Part shown: piece by piece, positions 8,515-18,054 of the stretch
How positions within the stretch are numbered: the first letter of the stretch is position 1
Layout: each line of letters starts with the position of its first letter
Source: Mumia sp. zg.B17
Lineage (GTDB): Bacteria > Actinomycetota > Actinomycetes > Propionibacteriales > Nocardioidaceae
DNA length: 64,000 bases
Assembly: GCF_019550915.1 (NCBI RefSeq)
Contig: NZ_JAHWCI010000009.1
Span: forward strand, 62,001-126,000
Direction: 5' to 3'
Program-made: the position numbers and the translations under genes
Notes under the pieces: model-generated
Told to the model about the DNA's origin: nothing
Seen by the model: the letters and a program-made list of their open reading frames with translations, nothing else
The model's database searches: none

Positions 8515-9384
8515 TCAACGCAGCGCCGACGACCTCTCGTCGTCGCGGGCGCGGGCCCGCGCCCGTGCGGCCTCCTGCGCGGCCCGCTTCGCCGCCGGGA
8601 CCCGAGCCTGGACCACACCGCCCTCGCGCCGCAGGTCCAGACACATCCGCCACCACATGAAGAGGGCGAAGGCGCCGAAGATCCACCACTCGATCGCGTA
8701 CAGCAGGTTGCGCAGACCGGCCGTTCCGTCCTGGGTCTGCTCGGGGACCTCCGCAGGTGCGAGCCCTGCGCCGTCGGCCGGCGTCTGCGCCGTGACGATG
8801 CCGTAACCGCCGTAGAGGTCGTACGGCACGACGTTGACCAGCCGGGGGATGCGGACGCCGTCGATGACGCGGGTCTCCTCGTCGAAGCCGGTGCCACGCG
8901 CGTCACCCGGCTGGAGCACCACCTCGAGCGCGACGTCGCCCTCCGGCACGGGCGGCAGAGCACCGGCATCGGGCGACCATCCACGGGCCACGAGCAGCGC
9001 CGCCGGACGGTCCGACGCCCCGGCGACCTCGTCGACCAGGACGGGCGCCAGCAGCCAGTAGCCGTCTCGACCGCTCTGCTCCCGACCCGACACCCACACC
9101 TGCCGCTCGGCCGGGGCGAACGTGCCGGTCAGCGCGACCGTGCGGGAAGCCGCCGTGGTCGTGAACGGCTCGTCCGGGCCGAGCACGTCCTGGAGCGGCA
9201 CCACGGACGCGGTCGTCTGGTCCGTCTCGGCCTCCGCGCGCCGGTCGTCGTACACGCCCATCTGCCACAACCCCATGAAGACCGTGAAGGTGACGGCCAC
9301 CACGACGAGGGCGTGCAGCCCCCACAGCCGCGGCGACAGCCAGCCCACGCGGGCGCGGGTGGTCGGGGCAGACGGGGTGCTCAC
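8515..9384 (-). CDS. SURF1 family cytochrome oxidase assembly protein
   Basis: A 289-residue protein with the SURF1 plan: an N-terminal membrane helix (about 20-42, followed by [13 protein letters not shown]), an extracytoplasmic domain, and a C-terminal helix (about 232-252, [17 protein letters not shown]). The motif VTGTF-like [16 protein letters not shown] and the GWSP segment are family features. SURF1 helps insert haem into cytochrome c oxidase. The start ATG overlaps the glyA stop by 4 bases, so it is translationally coupled to glyA. The C-terminal tail is Arg/Ala-rich (AARARARAR), which is not conserved and could simply be a basic cytosolic tail. Confidence 0.9.
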   Translation of the reverse strand: MSTPSAPTTRARVGWLSPRLWGLHALVVVAVTFTVFMGLWQMGVYDDRRAEAETDQTTASVVPLQDVLGPDEPFTTTAASRTVALTGTFAPAERQVWVSGREQSGRDGYWLLAPVLVDEVAGASDRPAALLVARGWSPDAGALPPVPEGDVALEVVLQPGDARGTGFDEETRVIDGVRIPRLVNVVPYDLYGGYGIVTAQTPADGAGLAPAEVPEQTQDGTAGLRNLLYAIEWWIFGAFALFMWWRMCLDLRREGGVVQARVPAAKRAAQEAARARARARDDERSSALR

Positions 9385-10673
9385 GACAGTCGTGACAGCG
9401 ACGGGTAGAGCGGGAAGCGGTCGGTCAGCACGGCGACCCGCTTGCGCAGCGCCTCGGCATCGGTCAGCTCGGGCTGCAGCGCGTCGGCGATGATGTCGGC
9501 CACCTCGCGGAACTCCTCGGCCCCGAAGCCGCGGGTGGCCAGCGCCGGCGTGCCGATCCGCAGCCCCGAGGTCACCATCGGCGGACGCGGGTCGTTGGGA
9601 ACGGCGTTGCGGTTGACGGTGATGCCCGCCTCGTGGAGCCGGTCTTCGGCCTGCTGGCCGTCGAGGGTCGAGTCGCGCAGGTCGACGAGGACCAGGTGGA
9701 CGTCGGTGCCGCCGGTCAGGACACTGACCCCGGCGCTCTTCATGTCGTCGGCGGTGAGCCGCGCGGCCAGGATGCGAGCACCCTCGATGGTGCGCTCCTG
9801 GCGCTCCTTGAACTCCGGCTGCGCGGCCATCTTGAACGCGACCGCCTTCGCGGCGATCACGTGCTCGAGGGGGCCGCCCTGCTGACCGGGGAAGACGGCC
9901 GACCGGATCTTTTTGCCGATCTCGGGGTCGTTGCTGAGGATCACGCCACCGCGAGGTCCGCCCAGGGTCTTGTGCGTCGTGGACGTGACGACGTGGGCGT
10001 GCGGCAGAGGGCTGGGGTGGAGACCGGCGGCGACGAGACCGGCGAAGTGCGCCATGTCGACCATGAGCATCGCGTCGACCTCGTCGGCGATCGCACGGAA
10101 CTCGGCGAAGTCGAGCTGCCGCGGGTAGGCCGACCAGCCGGCGATGATGAGCCGCGGGCGGTGCTCGTGGGCCAGCCGGCGGACCTCCTCCATGTCGACA
10201 CGGTGGTCCTCGTCGCGGACGTGGTAGGCGACGACGTCGTAGAGCCGGCCGGAGAAGTTGATCTTCATGCCGTGCGTCAGGTGGCCGCCGTGCGCGAGGT
10301 CGAGGCCGAGGATCGTGTCGCCGGGCTTGATGAGCGCGTGCATCGCTGCAGCGTTGGCCTGCGCGCCCGAGTGCGGCTGGACGTTGGCGTACGAGGCGTC
10401 GAACAGCGCCTTGAGCCGGTCGATCGCGAGGTTCTCGGTGATGTCGACGAACTCGCAGCCGCCGTAGTAGCGCTTGCCGGGATATCCCTCGGCGTACTTG
10501 TTGGTCATCACGCTGCCCTGCGCCTGCAGCACGCCGAGCGGGGCGAAGTTCTCGGAGGCGATCATCTCGAGGGTTCCCTGCTGGCGCCCGAGCTCCGCGT
10601 CGATCGCGGCGGCGACCTCAGGATCGAACTCGGCGAGGGTCTGGTTCAGCGCGGACGGCTGGTTGATGGTCAT
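9381..10673 (-). CDS. glyA: Serine hydroxymethyltransferase
   Basis: A 430-residue pyridoxal-phosphate enzyme that interconverts serine and glycine and makes 5,10-methylenetetrahydrofolate. The cofactor lysine is in the classical [15 protein letters not shown] motif; [23 protein letters not shown] and AHGGHLTHG are also present. I start it at ATG 10673 (MTINQPS), preceded by AGGAG; the open frame continues upstream without conserved sequence. It is the promoter-proximal gene of glyA-SURF1-DUF3817 and is divergent from the peptide ABC operon, sharing a 277-base intergenic region with it. Confidence 0.97.
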   Translation of the reverse strand: MTINQPSALNQTLAEFDPEVAAAIDAELGRQQGTLEMIASENFAPLGVLQAQGSVMTNKYAEGYPGKRYYGGCEFVDITENLAIDRLKALFDASYANVQPHSGAQANAAAMHALIKPGDTILGLDLAHGGHLTHGMKINFSGRLYDVVAYHVRDEDHRVDMEEVRRLAHEHRPRLIIAGWSAYPRQLDFAEFRAIADEVDAMLMVDMAHFAGLVAAGLHPSPLPHAHVVTSTTHKTLGGPRGGVILSNDPEIGKKIRSAVFPGQQGGPLEHVIAAKAVAFKMAAQPEFKERQERTIEGARILAARLTADDMKSAGVSVLTGGTDVHLVLVDLRDSTLDGQQAEDRLHEAGITVNRNAVPNDPRPPMVTSGLRIGTPALATRGFGAEEFREVADIIADALQPELTDAEALRKRVAVLTDRFPLYPSLSRLS

Positions 10674-10860
10674 CGAGCAGACTCCTGGAGCGCGGCGGCG
10701 GGCGGCGGGCGGACGAATCGCCCCTCCCAGCGTAGCCGGACCCACGCCACCCTGGCCCTCCGCGTCGAGACGCCTTCGCGGGCCCACGCCGTATAACAGT
10801 CGCGTGAAGGTTGCGGCCGCCTCCTAGGTCGAGGCCGCGGGCAGGAGTAGCGTGCCGACC

Positions 10861-10932
10861 GGCTGTCCGCCATGCGGACAGCCTTACCCGACGAGGTGCG
10901 GCCGACCGCAAGATTCTTCGGCCGTGCGCCTC
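10861..10932 (+). promoter_or_regulatory. Structured leader ahead of the peptide ABC operon
   Basis: Two stem-loops lie in the 277-base gap before the substrate-binding protein gene. The first (10861-10883) is a perfect 10-bp stem, GGCTGTCCGC with its complement, around a CAT loop. The second pairs 10893-10905 with 10918-10932 (GAGGTGCGGCCGA with TCGGCCGTGCGCCTC, two-base bulge) and ends six bases before the GAGGAG ribosome site. This could be an attenuator or a translational control element. I do not recognise a known riboswitch. Confidence 0.45.
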
Positions 10933-10950
10933 CGACACGAGGAGAACTAC

Positions 10951-12543
10951 GTGAAAAAGCTGAGAGCAGCAGTCGCCGTCGCCGGCGCGACCGCCTTGGC
11001 CCTGGGCGCTTCGGCGTGCGGCGCCGGCAACAACGAGGACGAGTCGGGCTCCGGTGGCGACAGCATGGTCGTCGGCACCACCGACAAGGTTGTCTCGATC
11101 GACCCCGCCGCCGCGTACGACAACGGCTCGCTCATGGTCCAGACGCAGGTCTACCAGTACCTGCTGAACTTCCCCGAGGGTGAGACCGAGCCTCAGCCCG
11201 ACGCCGCCGAGAAGTGCGACTTCGACACGCCGACGACGTACACCTGCACGATCAAGGACGGCTTGAAGTTCGCCAACGGCAACCCGTTGACGGCGAAGTC
11301 GGTGGCCCACTCCTTCCAGCGCATCGTCACCATCAACGACCCGAACGGCCCTGCGTCGCTCCTGGTCAACATGGCCAAGGTGGAGGCCAAGGACGACAAG
11401 ACCGTCGTCTTCACGCTCAAGTCGCCCAACGACCAGACCTTCCCGCAGGTCCTCGTGACCTCGGCCGGCCCGATCGTCGACGAGCAGACCTACCCGGCCG
11501 ACAAGGCGCTGAGCGACGAGGAAGCCGTCAAGGTGGAGGGCTTCTCCGGTCCGTTCACGATCGGCCAGTACCAGAAGGGCCAGCTGGCGCAGTTCAAGAA
11601 GAACGCCGACTACGACGGCGCGTACAACGACGCCAAGACCGACACGATCACGCTGAAGACCTACACCGACAGCAACAACCTCAAGCTCGACATCGAGAAG
11701 AAGAACATCGACGTCGCCTGGCGGTCGCTGACGCCGACCGACATCGAGAGCCTCGAGGGCACCGACGGTGTCACCGTCCACAAGGGTGCGGGCGGCGAGC
11801 TCCGCTACATCGTCTTCAACCTGAAGACGATGCCCGGTGCCGACGACGCCCAGAAGCTCGCGATCCGCAAGGCCGTCGCCTCCTCGGTCGACCGTGACGC
11901 GATCTCCGAGCAGGTCTACAAGGGCACGTACACCCCGGCGTACTCGCCGATCCCCGAGGGTCTGCCGGGTGCGACCGAGGCGTTCAAGGAGGCGTACGGC
12001 GAGAAGCCGGACGCCGCCGCGGCCAAGAAGTTCCTCGACGACGCCGGGGTCAAGACGCCGGTGACGATCAACCTCCAGTACAACCCCGACCACTACGGCG
12101 GCAGCTCCGACCAGGAGTACAACGAGGTCAAGCGTCAGCTCGAGGACACCGGTCTCTTCACGGTCGACCTGCAGTCGGCCGAGTGGACCACGTACAACGA
12201 GGAGCGCGTCAAGGACACCTACCCCGTCTACCAGCTCGGGTGGTTCCCGGACTTCCCGGACGCCGACAACTACGTGACGCCGTTCTTCGACAAGGACAAC
12301 TTCATCGGGAACCACTACGAGAACCCGAAGATGACTGCCCTGCTCGCCGCGGAGCGCACCGAGCCCGACAAGGCGAAGCGCGAAGACCTCCTCGGCCAGG
12401 TCCAGCAGCTCGCGGCGGAGGACATCTCCACGCTGCCGCTGCTGACCGGCGCCCAGGTCGCCGTGGCGACCGACGACGTGAAGGGTGTGGAGAACACGCT
12501 CGACGCGGCGTTCAAGTTCCGCCTGACCTCGCTGTCCAAGTGA
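10951..12543 (+). CDS. Peptide ABC transporter substrate-binding lipoprotein (family 5)
   Basis: A 530-residue extracellular solute-binding protein of the DppA/OppA class. GTG 10951 follows GAGGAG. The N-terminus is a lipoprotein signal (KKLRAAVAVAGATALALGASAC; probable lipidated Cys23) followed by a Gly/Ser/Glu-rich linker. The mature domain has the family-5 elements MVVGTTDKVVSIDPAAAYD and the PEGLPGA / LQLGWFPDFPDADNY-type segments. It captures oligopeptides (or a similar ligand such as nickel chelates, which cannot be excluded) and hands them to the permeases encoded next. A strong hairpin separates it from the permease genes, consistent with higher expression of the binding protein. Confidence 0.92.
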   Translation: MKKLRAAVAVAGATALALGASACGAGNNEDESGSGGDSMVVGTTDKVVSIDPAAAYDNGSLMVQTQVYQYLLNFPEGETEPQPDAAEKCDFDTPTTYTCTIKDGLKFANGNPLTAKSVAHSFQRIVTINDPNGPASLLVNMAKVEAKDDKTVVFTLKSPNDQTFPQVLVTSAGPIVDEQTYPADKALSDEEAVKVEGFSGPFTIGQYQKGQLAQFKKNADYDGAYNDAKTDTITLKTYTDSNNLKLDIEKKNIDVAWRSLTPTDIESLEGTDGVTVHKGAGGELRYIVFNLKTMPGADDAQKLAIRKAVASSVDRDAISEQVYKGTYTPAYSPIPEGLPGATEAFKEAYGEKPDAAAAKKFLDDAGVKTPVTINLQYNPDHYGGSSDQEYNEVKRQLEDTGLFTVDLQSAEWTTYNEERVKDTYPVYQLGWFPDFPDADNYVTPFFDKDNFIGNHYENPKMTALLAAERTEPDKAKREDLLGQVQQLAAEDISTLPLLTGAQVAVATDDVKGVENTLDAAFKFRLTSLSK

Positions 12544-12572
12544 CGGCAACCGAGGTTTGAGCACCACCTGAG

Positions 12573-12608
12573 AGGGGCGGGCCCCGGCTCCGGCCGGGGC
12601 TCGCCCCT
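12573..12608 (+). terminator. Intercistronic hairpin between binding protein and permease
   Basis: A 16-bp stem with one G-U pair (AGGGGCGGGCCCCGGC with GCCGGGGCTCGCCCCT) and a TCCG loop lies 30 bases after the stop and 31 before the permease start. Such hairpins often act as partial terminators or RNA-stabilising processing sites that raise the ratio of binding protein to permease. Confidence 0.65.
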
Positions 12609-12638
12609 GCTTCGTCCCCCCTGAAAGCAGGTTGTCCC

Positions 12639-13724
12639 ATGGCGACGACAGAGCTCCTGACCGGGCCCGAGCCCGAGGTTCCCAGCGGCCCTCGGCGCTC
12701 CGGTGGCCTGAGCCCGTTGACCCGCTACCTTCTCGTCCGCGTGGCTCTGGTGATCCCGATGATGTGGGTCCTGGTCACGTTCGTGTTCTTCTTGATGCGG
12801 GTGATCGGCGACCCGATCAGCGCCGCTCAGGGGGGCCGCCTCACCCCGGAGCAGATCGCCGAGCGCAAGGCCGCGGCCGGGCTCGACGCCCCGATCCTCC
12901 AGCAGTACTGGGACTACATGACGGGCATCCTCCGCGGTGACTTCGGCACGGCGCTCACCGACGGCCGCGCCATCTCCGACGTGCTGGTCGTGAACGGCGC
13001 CGCGACCCTGGAGCTGGCCTTCTGGGCGCTGCTGGTGGCCTTCGGCCTCGGCGTCCCGCTCGGGCGCCTGGCGGCCCGCCACCGCGACACCTGGCCCGAC
13101 GCGGTCCTCCGGGTCTTCTCGATCCTCGTGTACGCGGCGCCGGTGTTCTTCGTCGGCCTGCTCCTCAAGCTCGCGTTCGTGCCGCTCGGACTCCCGGTCG
13201 CCGGCCGTGCGAGCACCGAGGTGGAGCTGACGCTGCAGGGGGTCGAGCCGCAGACGCACGTGATGATCATCGACGCGATCCTCTGGGGTGACCCCGCCTA
13301 CGTGTGGGACGTCCTCAAGCACGCGATCCTTCCGGCGATCGCCCTCGGCCTGCTGACCGGAGGCGTCTTCCTGCGGCTGGTCCGGGTCAACCTGATCCAG
13401 ACACTGCGGACCGACTACGTCACCGCGACCCGGGCACGTGGCATCCCCGAGCGCCGCGTCGTGCGCAAGCACGCCTACCGCAACGCGCTCGTCCCGGTCG
13501 TCACCGTGATGGGGCTCCAGGTGGCGCTGCTGCTCGCCGGCGCGGTCCTCACCGAGACCACCTTCGAGTGGCAGGGGATCGGCTACACGCTGGCCGACTA
13601 CCTCGTGAAGCGCGACTTCGTCGCCGTCCAAGGCATCGTGACCGTGATCGCCCTCGTCGTCGCGGTCTCGAGCCTGCTGATCGACGTCATCGTCGCGTTC
13701 GTCGACCCCCGCGTGCGGTTCTGA
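12639..13724 (+). CDS. Peptide ABC transporter permease (DppB/OppB type)
   Basis: A 361-residue inner-membrane permease with six predicted helices. After a hydrophilic N-terminus (about 1-28) comes the first helix LVRVALVIPMMWVLVTFVFFLMR. The C-terminal cytoplasmic EAA-type coupling loop is visible as ARGIPERRVVRKHAYRNALVPV. It forms the translocation pore with the permease half of the next gene. ATG 12639 follows a GAAAGCAGG region. The downstream start lies 10 bases after its stop. Confidence 0.94.
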   Translation: MATTELLTGPEPEVPSGPRRSGGLSPLTRYLLVRVALVIPMMWVLVTFVFFLMRVIGDPISAAQGGRLTPEQIAERKAAAGLDAPILQQYWDYMTGILRGDFGTALTDGRAISDVLVVNGAATLELAFWALLVAFGLGVPLGRLAARHRDTWPDAVLRVFSILVYAAPVFFVGLLLKLAFVPLGLPVAGRASTEVELTLQGVEPQTHVMIIDAILWGDPAYVWDVLKHAILPAIALGLLTGGVFLRLVRVNLIQTLRTDYVTATRARGIPERRVVRKHAYRNALVPVVTVMGLQVALLLAGAVLTETTFEWQGIGYTLADYLVKRDFVAVQGIVTVIALVVAVSSLLIDVIVAFVDPRVRF

Positions 13725-13734
13725 GGAGACACCG

Positions 13735-16395
13735 ATGATCTCTCTGCTCAAGTCCACCCACGGCCTCCAGCGCGGCATGCTCGTCGCCGGCCTCGCCCTC
13801 GTGACGGTCTTCCTCCTTCTCGCCGTCTTCGCGCCCTGGCTGGCGCCTTACGGCTTCAACGAGACCCGCGTCGACGGCGTGCCGTTCGGCACGCAGCAGC
13901 CGCCCTCGGCCGAGCACTGGTGGGGCACCAACGTCGGCGGCCAGGACGTCCTCTCGCGGGTGATCTACGGGGCCCGCACCGCGGTCGTCGTGATCGTCCT
14001 CGCGGTCGTGTTCTCGCTCGTCATCGGTGTCCCGCTGGGCCTCCTGTCGGGCTTCCTCTCCGGGCCGGTCGACCGAGTGCTGGTGCTCGTGATGGACGCG
14101 CTGTATGCGTTCCCGTCGCTGCTGCTGGCCATCGTCGTCGCGATCGTGGTCGGCGGTGGCTCCTCCGGGGTCGTCGGCGGCGTGCTCGCCGCGGCGATCG
14201 CACTCACCGTCGTCTTCATCCCGCAGTACTTCCGGGTGGTGCGCAACGCGACGCTCGCGGTCAAGGTCGAGCCGTACGTCGACGCCGCCCGCGTCGTCGG
14301 CACCAGCACCCCCCGCATCCTGTTCCGCCACATCCTGGCCAACGTCCGCCAGTCGGTGCCGGTGATCGCGACCCTCAACGCGTCGGAGGCCATCCTCACG
14401 CTCGCCGCCCTCGGATTCCTCGGCTTCGGCATCGAGCCGTCGTCGGCCGCCGAGTGGGGCTACGACCTCAACAAGGCGATGTCGGACGCGACGAACGGCA
14501 TCTGGTGGACCGGCATCTTCCCGGGCATGGCGATCGTCTTGATGGTGCTCGGCGTGACTCTCGTGGGGGAGAGCCTCAACGACGTCCTCAACCCGCTCCT
14601 CAAGGCCCGCGGTGGTGACACCACCACCTCCGACGAGGAGGAGATCAGCGCCGAGTACGAGGAAGCGGTCGCGGAGTCCGGCCTCGACGAGGAGGTCGCC
14701 CAGGAAGCCGCCGCGCTCGACGCCGACGTGCGCCGGGTCTCGACGCTGAGCCTGACCGACCTGGCCGTCACCTTCCACACCGGTGCCGCTCCGGTGAACG
14801 CGGTCAAGGGCGTCAGCTTCGACGTCGCACCGGGGGAGGTCGTCGCGGTCGTCGGCGAGTCCGGCTCCGGCAAGTCCGTCACGTCCCGCGCCGTCCTGGG
14901 CCTGCTGCCGGCCACCGCGGAGGTGTCCGGCTCGGCGCTCCTGCGGACCGGCGACAGCGACTCGCGCGAGCTCAACGGGATGTCGGAACGTCGGCTCCGG
15001 GCCGTCCGGGGCAACCAGGTGTCGATGATCTTCCAGGAGCCGGGTACGGCCCTGGACCCCGTCTACACGGTGGGCTGGCAGATCGTCGAGATGATCCGCG
15101 CCCACCGCGACATCTCCAAGAAGGCGGCGCGGGCGCGCGCCGTCGAGCTGCTGGAGATGGTCGGGCTCCCCGACCCCGAGCACCGCGTCGACTACTACCC
15201 GCACCAGCTGTCCGGCGGGCAGAAGCAGCGCGTCATGATCGCGATGGCGATCGCGCTCGAGCCGGACGTCATCATCGCCGACGAGCCCACGACGGCCCTC
15301 GACGTGACGGTCCAGGCCGCGATCATCCAGCTGCTGCTGGACCTCCGTGACCGGCTCGGCACGGCGATCGTCCTCATCACGCACAACATGGGCGTCGTCG
15401 CGGACGTGGCCGACCGTGCCGTGGTGATGTATCGCGGCGAGATCGTCGAGCAGGCCCCGGTGGACCGGCTGTTCACGGCACCGCGTCACCCGTACACCCG
15501 TCGGTTGCTGGACGCCGTCCCTCACCTCGGGCAGGGCGCGGGTGCCCCCGTGGTGCCCGACACAGCGCCGCCGGTGCTGTCGCTGCAGGGCGTGACCGTC
15601 GAGTTCGCGGGGCGTCTGGGCCAGCCGGCGTTCCGTGCGGTCGACGGCGTCGATCTCGTGGTGCGTCGTGGGGAGGTGCTCGGTCTGGTCGGCGAGTCGG
15701 GCAGCGGCAAGTCCACCCTCGGCCGGGTGGCCGTGGGACTCCAGAAGGTGACCGAGGGTGCCGTGCTCATCGGCGAGGAGGACATCACCACGCTGTCCGA
15801 CCGTCGGCTGCGCCCGCACCGAGCGCGCTTCGGGTTCGTCTTCCAGGACCCTGCCGCCTCGCTCAACCCTCAGATGACGATCAGCGAGTGCGTCGCCGAG
15901 CCTCTCAAGGTGCAGGGCGACCTCTCCGCCGCCGATCAGCGGGCCAAGGTCGCGGCGCTCCTCGACCGGGTCCAGCTCTCGGCGTCGTACGCCGGTCGCT
16001 ACCCGCACGAGCTCTCGGGCGGGCAGCGTCAGCGCGTCAGCCTCGCGCGCGCCCTGGCCCTCGACCCGGACCTGCTGATCGCCGACGAGCCGACGTCGGC
16101 GCTCGACGTGTCGGTGCAGGCCAAGGTGCTCGACCTGTTCTCCGAGCTCCAGCGCGAGCTGCAGTTCGCCTGCCTCTTCATCAGCCACGACCTGGCGGTC
16201 GTCGACGCACTGTCGAACCGGGTCGCGGTGATGCGGCAGGGACGCATCGTCGAGGAAGGGCTGCGGCAGGACGTCCTCCAGTCGCCGAAGGAGGACTACA
16301 CGAGGAAGCTCATCGCCGCCGTGCCGGTGCCGGACCCGGCCGAGCAGCGTCGTCGTCGTGAGGCGCGGGGAAGTCTGCTCAGCGACGTGGAGTGA
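13735..16395 (+). CDS. Fused DppC-type permease and two peptide ABC ATPases
   Basis: An 886-residue single polypeptide joining three subunits that are usually separate. Residues 1-~300 are a DppC/OppC permease (AEHWWGTNVGGQDVLSRV, EAA-like loop ARVVGTSTPRILFRHIL). An acidic linker (about 302-340, TTTSDEEEISAEYEEAV) follows. The first ATPase has Walker A GESGSGKS at 374, signature LSGGQ at 492 and DEPTTALD; the second has Walker A GESGSGKS at 653, LSGGQ at 760 and DEPTSALD. Both ATPases carry the C-terminal HPYTRRLL or DYTRKLI oligopeptide-ABC motif. All catalytic motifs are intact, so one protein supplies half the pore and the whole motor. The frame is open throughout with no sign of an assembly artefact. 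Confidence 0.93.
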   Translation: MISLLKSTHGLQRGMLVAGLALVTVFLLLAVFAPWLAPYGFNETRVDGVPFGTQQPPSAEHWWGTNVGGQDVLSRVIYGARTAVVVIVLAVVFSLVIGVPLGLLSGFLSGPVDRVLVLVMDALYAFPSLLLAIVVAIVVGGGSSGVVGGVLAAAIALTVVFIPQYFRVVRNATLAVKVEPYVDAARVVGTSTPRILFRHILANVRQSVPVIATLNASEAILTLAALGFLGFGIEPSSAAEWGYDLNKAMSDATNGIWWTGIFPGMAIVLMVLGVTLVGESLNDVLNPLLKARGGDTTTSDEEEISAEYEEAVAESGLDEEVAQEAAALDADVRRVSTLSLTDLAVTFHTGAAPVNAVKGVSFDVAPGEVVAVVGESGSGKSVTSRAVLGLLPATAEVSGSALLRTGDSDSRELNGMSERRLRAVRGNQVSMIFQEPGTALDPVYTVGWQIVEMIRAHRDISKKAARARAVELLEMVGLPDPEHRVDYYPHQLSGGQKQRVMIAMAIALEPDVIIADEPTTALDVTVQAAIIQLLLDLRDRLGTAIVLITHNMGVVADVADRAVVMYRGEIVEQAPVDRLFTAPRHPYTRRLLDAVPHLGQGAGAPVVPDTAPPVLSLQGVTVEFAGRLGQPAFRAVDGVDLVVRRGEVLGLVGESGSGKSTLGRVAVGLQKVTEGAVLIGEEDITTLSDRRLRPHRARFGFVFQDPAASLNPQMTISECVAEPLKVQGDLSAADQRAKVAALLDRVQLSASYAGRYPHELSGGQRQRVSLARALALDPDLLIADEPTSALDVSVQAKVLDLFSELQRELQFACLFISHDLAVVDALSNRVAVMRQGRIVEEGLRQDVLQSPKEDYTRKLIAAVPVPDPAEQRRRREARGSLLSDVE

Positions 16396-16448
16396 CGCCG
16401 GGGGTCGGCGTGGTTGCTGAGAGGGAGGGACGCTGCGATCCTCGCTCC

Positions 16449-17249
16449 ATGACTGCGCCGACCACCACCTCGTACGAAGGACACCTCGCGCCGCTGGTCG
16501 TCCATCGCTGGGCCCCGGAGGCACCTCGGTGGATCGCCGTCCTCGTCCACGGGTACGCCGAGCACCTCGGCCGCTATCAGCACGTGGCGCAGCGCCTGGT
16601 CGACGACGGCGCGCTGGTCGTCGGCCCGGACCACCTCGGGCACGGCGCGTCGGACGGGGAGAGGGTCCTGATCCCGGACTTCGGTCCGGTGATCGCCGAT
16701 CTCCACGGAGTCGTGGAGCAGGCACGCGCGGAACACCCGGGACTGCCCGTCGTGATGATCGGACACTCGATGGGCGGCATGATCGCCGCACGCTACGGCC
16801 AGCGGTTCGGTGACGAGCTGGCTGCGCTGATCCTGTCGGGCCCCGTCCTCGGCTCGTGGAGAGTGTTGAAGCTGGCCGAGCGTGCCGAGATCCCCGACCT
16901 CCCGATCGATCCGTCGACGCTCTCGCGTGATCCTGGCGTCGGGGAGGCGTACGCCGCCGACCCGCTGGTCTGGCACGGACGGTTCCGACGCGAGACGCTC
17001 ATCGCTGTGCGTCTCGAGCTGGCGCGTATCGGCGAGGGTCCTCGGCTGGGGTCTCTCCCGACGCTGTGGATGCACGGCGAGGACGACGCGATCGTCCCGA
17101 TCGGCCCCACGCGTGAGGGCATCGAGCGCATCAAGGGCGACGACTTCACCGACGTGACCTATCCCGGCGCGCGGCACGAGATCTTCAACGAGACGAACCA
17201 GGACGAGGTGCTCGCCACGACGACGGCGTTCGCCCTCGCTCATGTCTAG
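16449..17249 (+). CDS. Alpha/beta hydrolase, monoacylglycerol-lipase-like
   Basis: A 266-residue cytosolic alpha/beta hydrolase. The nucleophile elbow is GHSMGG (Ser107), the oxyanion HGYAEH motif is at 34-39, and the acid and base are likely the Asp in HGEDDAIVP and the His in GARHEIFNE. HGYAEHLGRY and GHSMGG are characteristic of monoacylglycerol lipases and lysophospholipases (Serine aminopeptidase S33-like domain). I prefer ATG 16449; an upstream in-frame start would overlap the ABC gene stop. It probably hydrolyses monoacylglycerols or related lipid esters. It precedes the SGNH hydrolase by 25 bases. Confidence 0.9.
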   Translation: MTAPTTTSYEGHLAPLVVHRWAPEAPRWIAVLVHGYAEHLGRYQHVAQRLVDDGALVVGPDHLGHGASDGERVLIPDFGPVIADLHGVVEQARAEHPGLPVVMIGHSMGGMIAARYGQRFGDELAALILSGPVLGSWRVLKLAERAEIPDLPIDPSTLSRDPGVGEAYAADPLVWHGRFRRETLIAVRLELARIGEGPRLGSLPTLWMHGEDDAIVPIGPTREGIERIKGDDFTDVTYPGARHEIFNETNQDEVLATTTAFALAHV

Positions 17250-17274
17250 AAGCGGCGTTGCCTAGGCTTGACGC

Positions 17275-18054
17275 ATGACGACCTATCGGCGCTTCGTCGC
17301 GCTCGGCGACAGCACTACCGAAGGCATCGGCGACGAGCCGTACGCCGACGGCACCCCGCGCGGCTGGGCCGACCGCTTCGCCGCGCTCCTCGCCGACGCC
17401 GAGCCGGGCGTGTCCTACGCCAACCTCGCCGTCCGCGGTAAGGGCGCGCGCGAGGTCCACCACGAGCAGCTTGCGCCCGCGCTGACGCTGGCGCCGGATC
17501 TGGCGAGCGTCCTGGTCGGCATGAACGACCTGATCCGCCCGCGGTTCTCGGCCGAGGTGGTGGTCGGGCACGTCGACGCGATGACCGCCGCGCTGCGTCG
17601 TGGCGGTGCCACCGTGCTCCTCATGACCTTCCCCGACCTCGCGGCCGTATCCCCGGTGGGACGAGCGGTCCGGGGCCGCGTCGTGGCGCTCAACCGTGGC
17701 CTACGGACGGTCGCGGCGCGGCGCGGCGCCACGCTGCTCGACATCACCACCGTGCCGGCCGCCGGCGATCCACGGATCTGGGCCGAGGACAGGCTCCACC
17801 TCAATCCTGACGGCCATGTGCTGCTGGCGCGTGCGATGGCCGCCGCTGCCGACCTGCCCGACGCCGACCCGTCGTGGCGCGAACCCCTGCCGCCGCCGGA
17901 GCCCCGGACCCCACGGCAACGGCTCGGCACGGAGGTGGCCTGGTACGGGACCCACGTACGCCCGTGGCTCGGCCGGCGGCTGACGGGCCGCTCGTCCGGC
18001 GACGGGCGCACGGCCAAGCGCCCCGACCTGGCGCCGGTACCCTCGACCACGTGA
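17275..18054 (+). CDS. SGNH/GDSL hydrolase
   Basis: A 259-residue esterase-like protein. Block I is VALGDSTTEG (nucleophile Ser13), block III is VGMNDL and block V is DRLHLNPDGH with the catalytic Asp-His pair. No signal peptide is visible, so it is likely cytosolic; the C-terminal 50 residues are Pro/Arg-rich. Substrates of this family range from lipids to acetylated sugars, and nothing here decides. A TAGGCT hexamer ends 6 bases before the ATG, consistent with a leaderless transcript. Its stop overlaps the start of the amidotransferase gene (GTGA). Confidence 0.9.
   Translation: MTTYRRFVALGDSTTEGIGDEPYADGTPRGWADRFAALLADAEPGVSYANLAVRGKGAREVHHEQLAPALTLAPDLASVLVGMNDLIRPRFSAEVVVGHVDAMTAALRRGGATVLLMTFPDLAAVSPVGRAVRGRVVALNRGLRTVAARRGATLLDITTVPAAGDPRIWAEDRLHLNPDGHVLLARAMAAAADLPDADPSWREPLPPPEPRTPRQRLGTEVAWYGTHVRPWLGRRLTGRSSGDGRTAKRPDLAPVPSTT

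Noticed and set aside
10674-10950. Known riboswitch or T-box in the ABC leader
   Set aside because: Neither glycine-, SAM- nor T-box-like conserved segments are visible; only generic stems were found.
13687-16791. Long minus-strand open frame of about 1,030 codons
   Set aside because: It lies antisense to the permease-ATPase fusion, has no conserved motifs and is an artefact of high G+C content.
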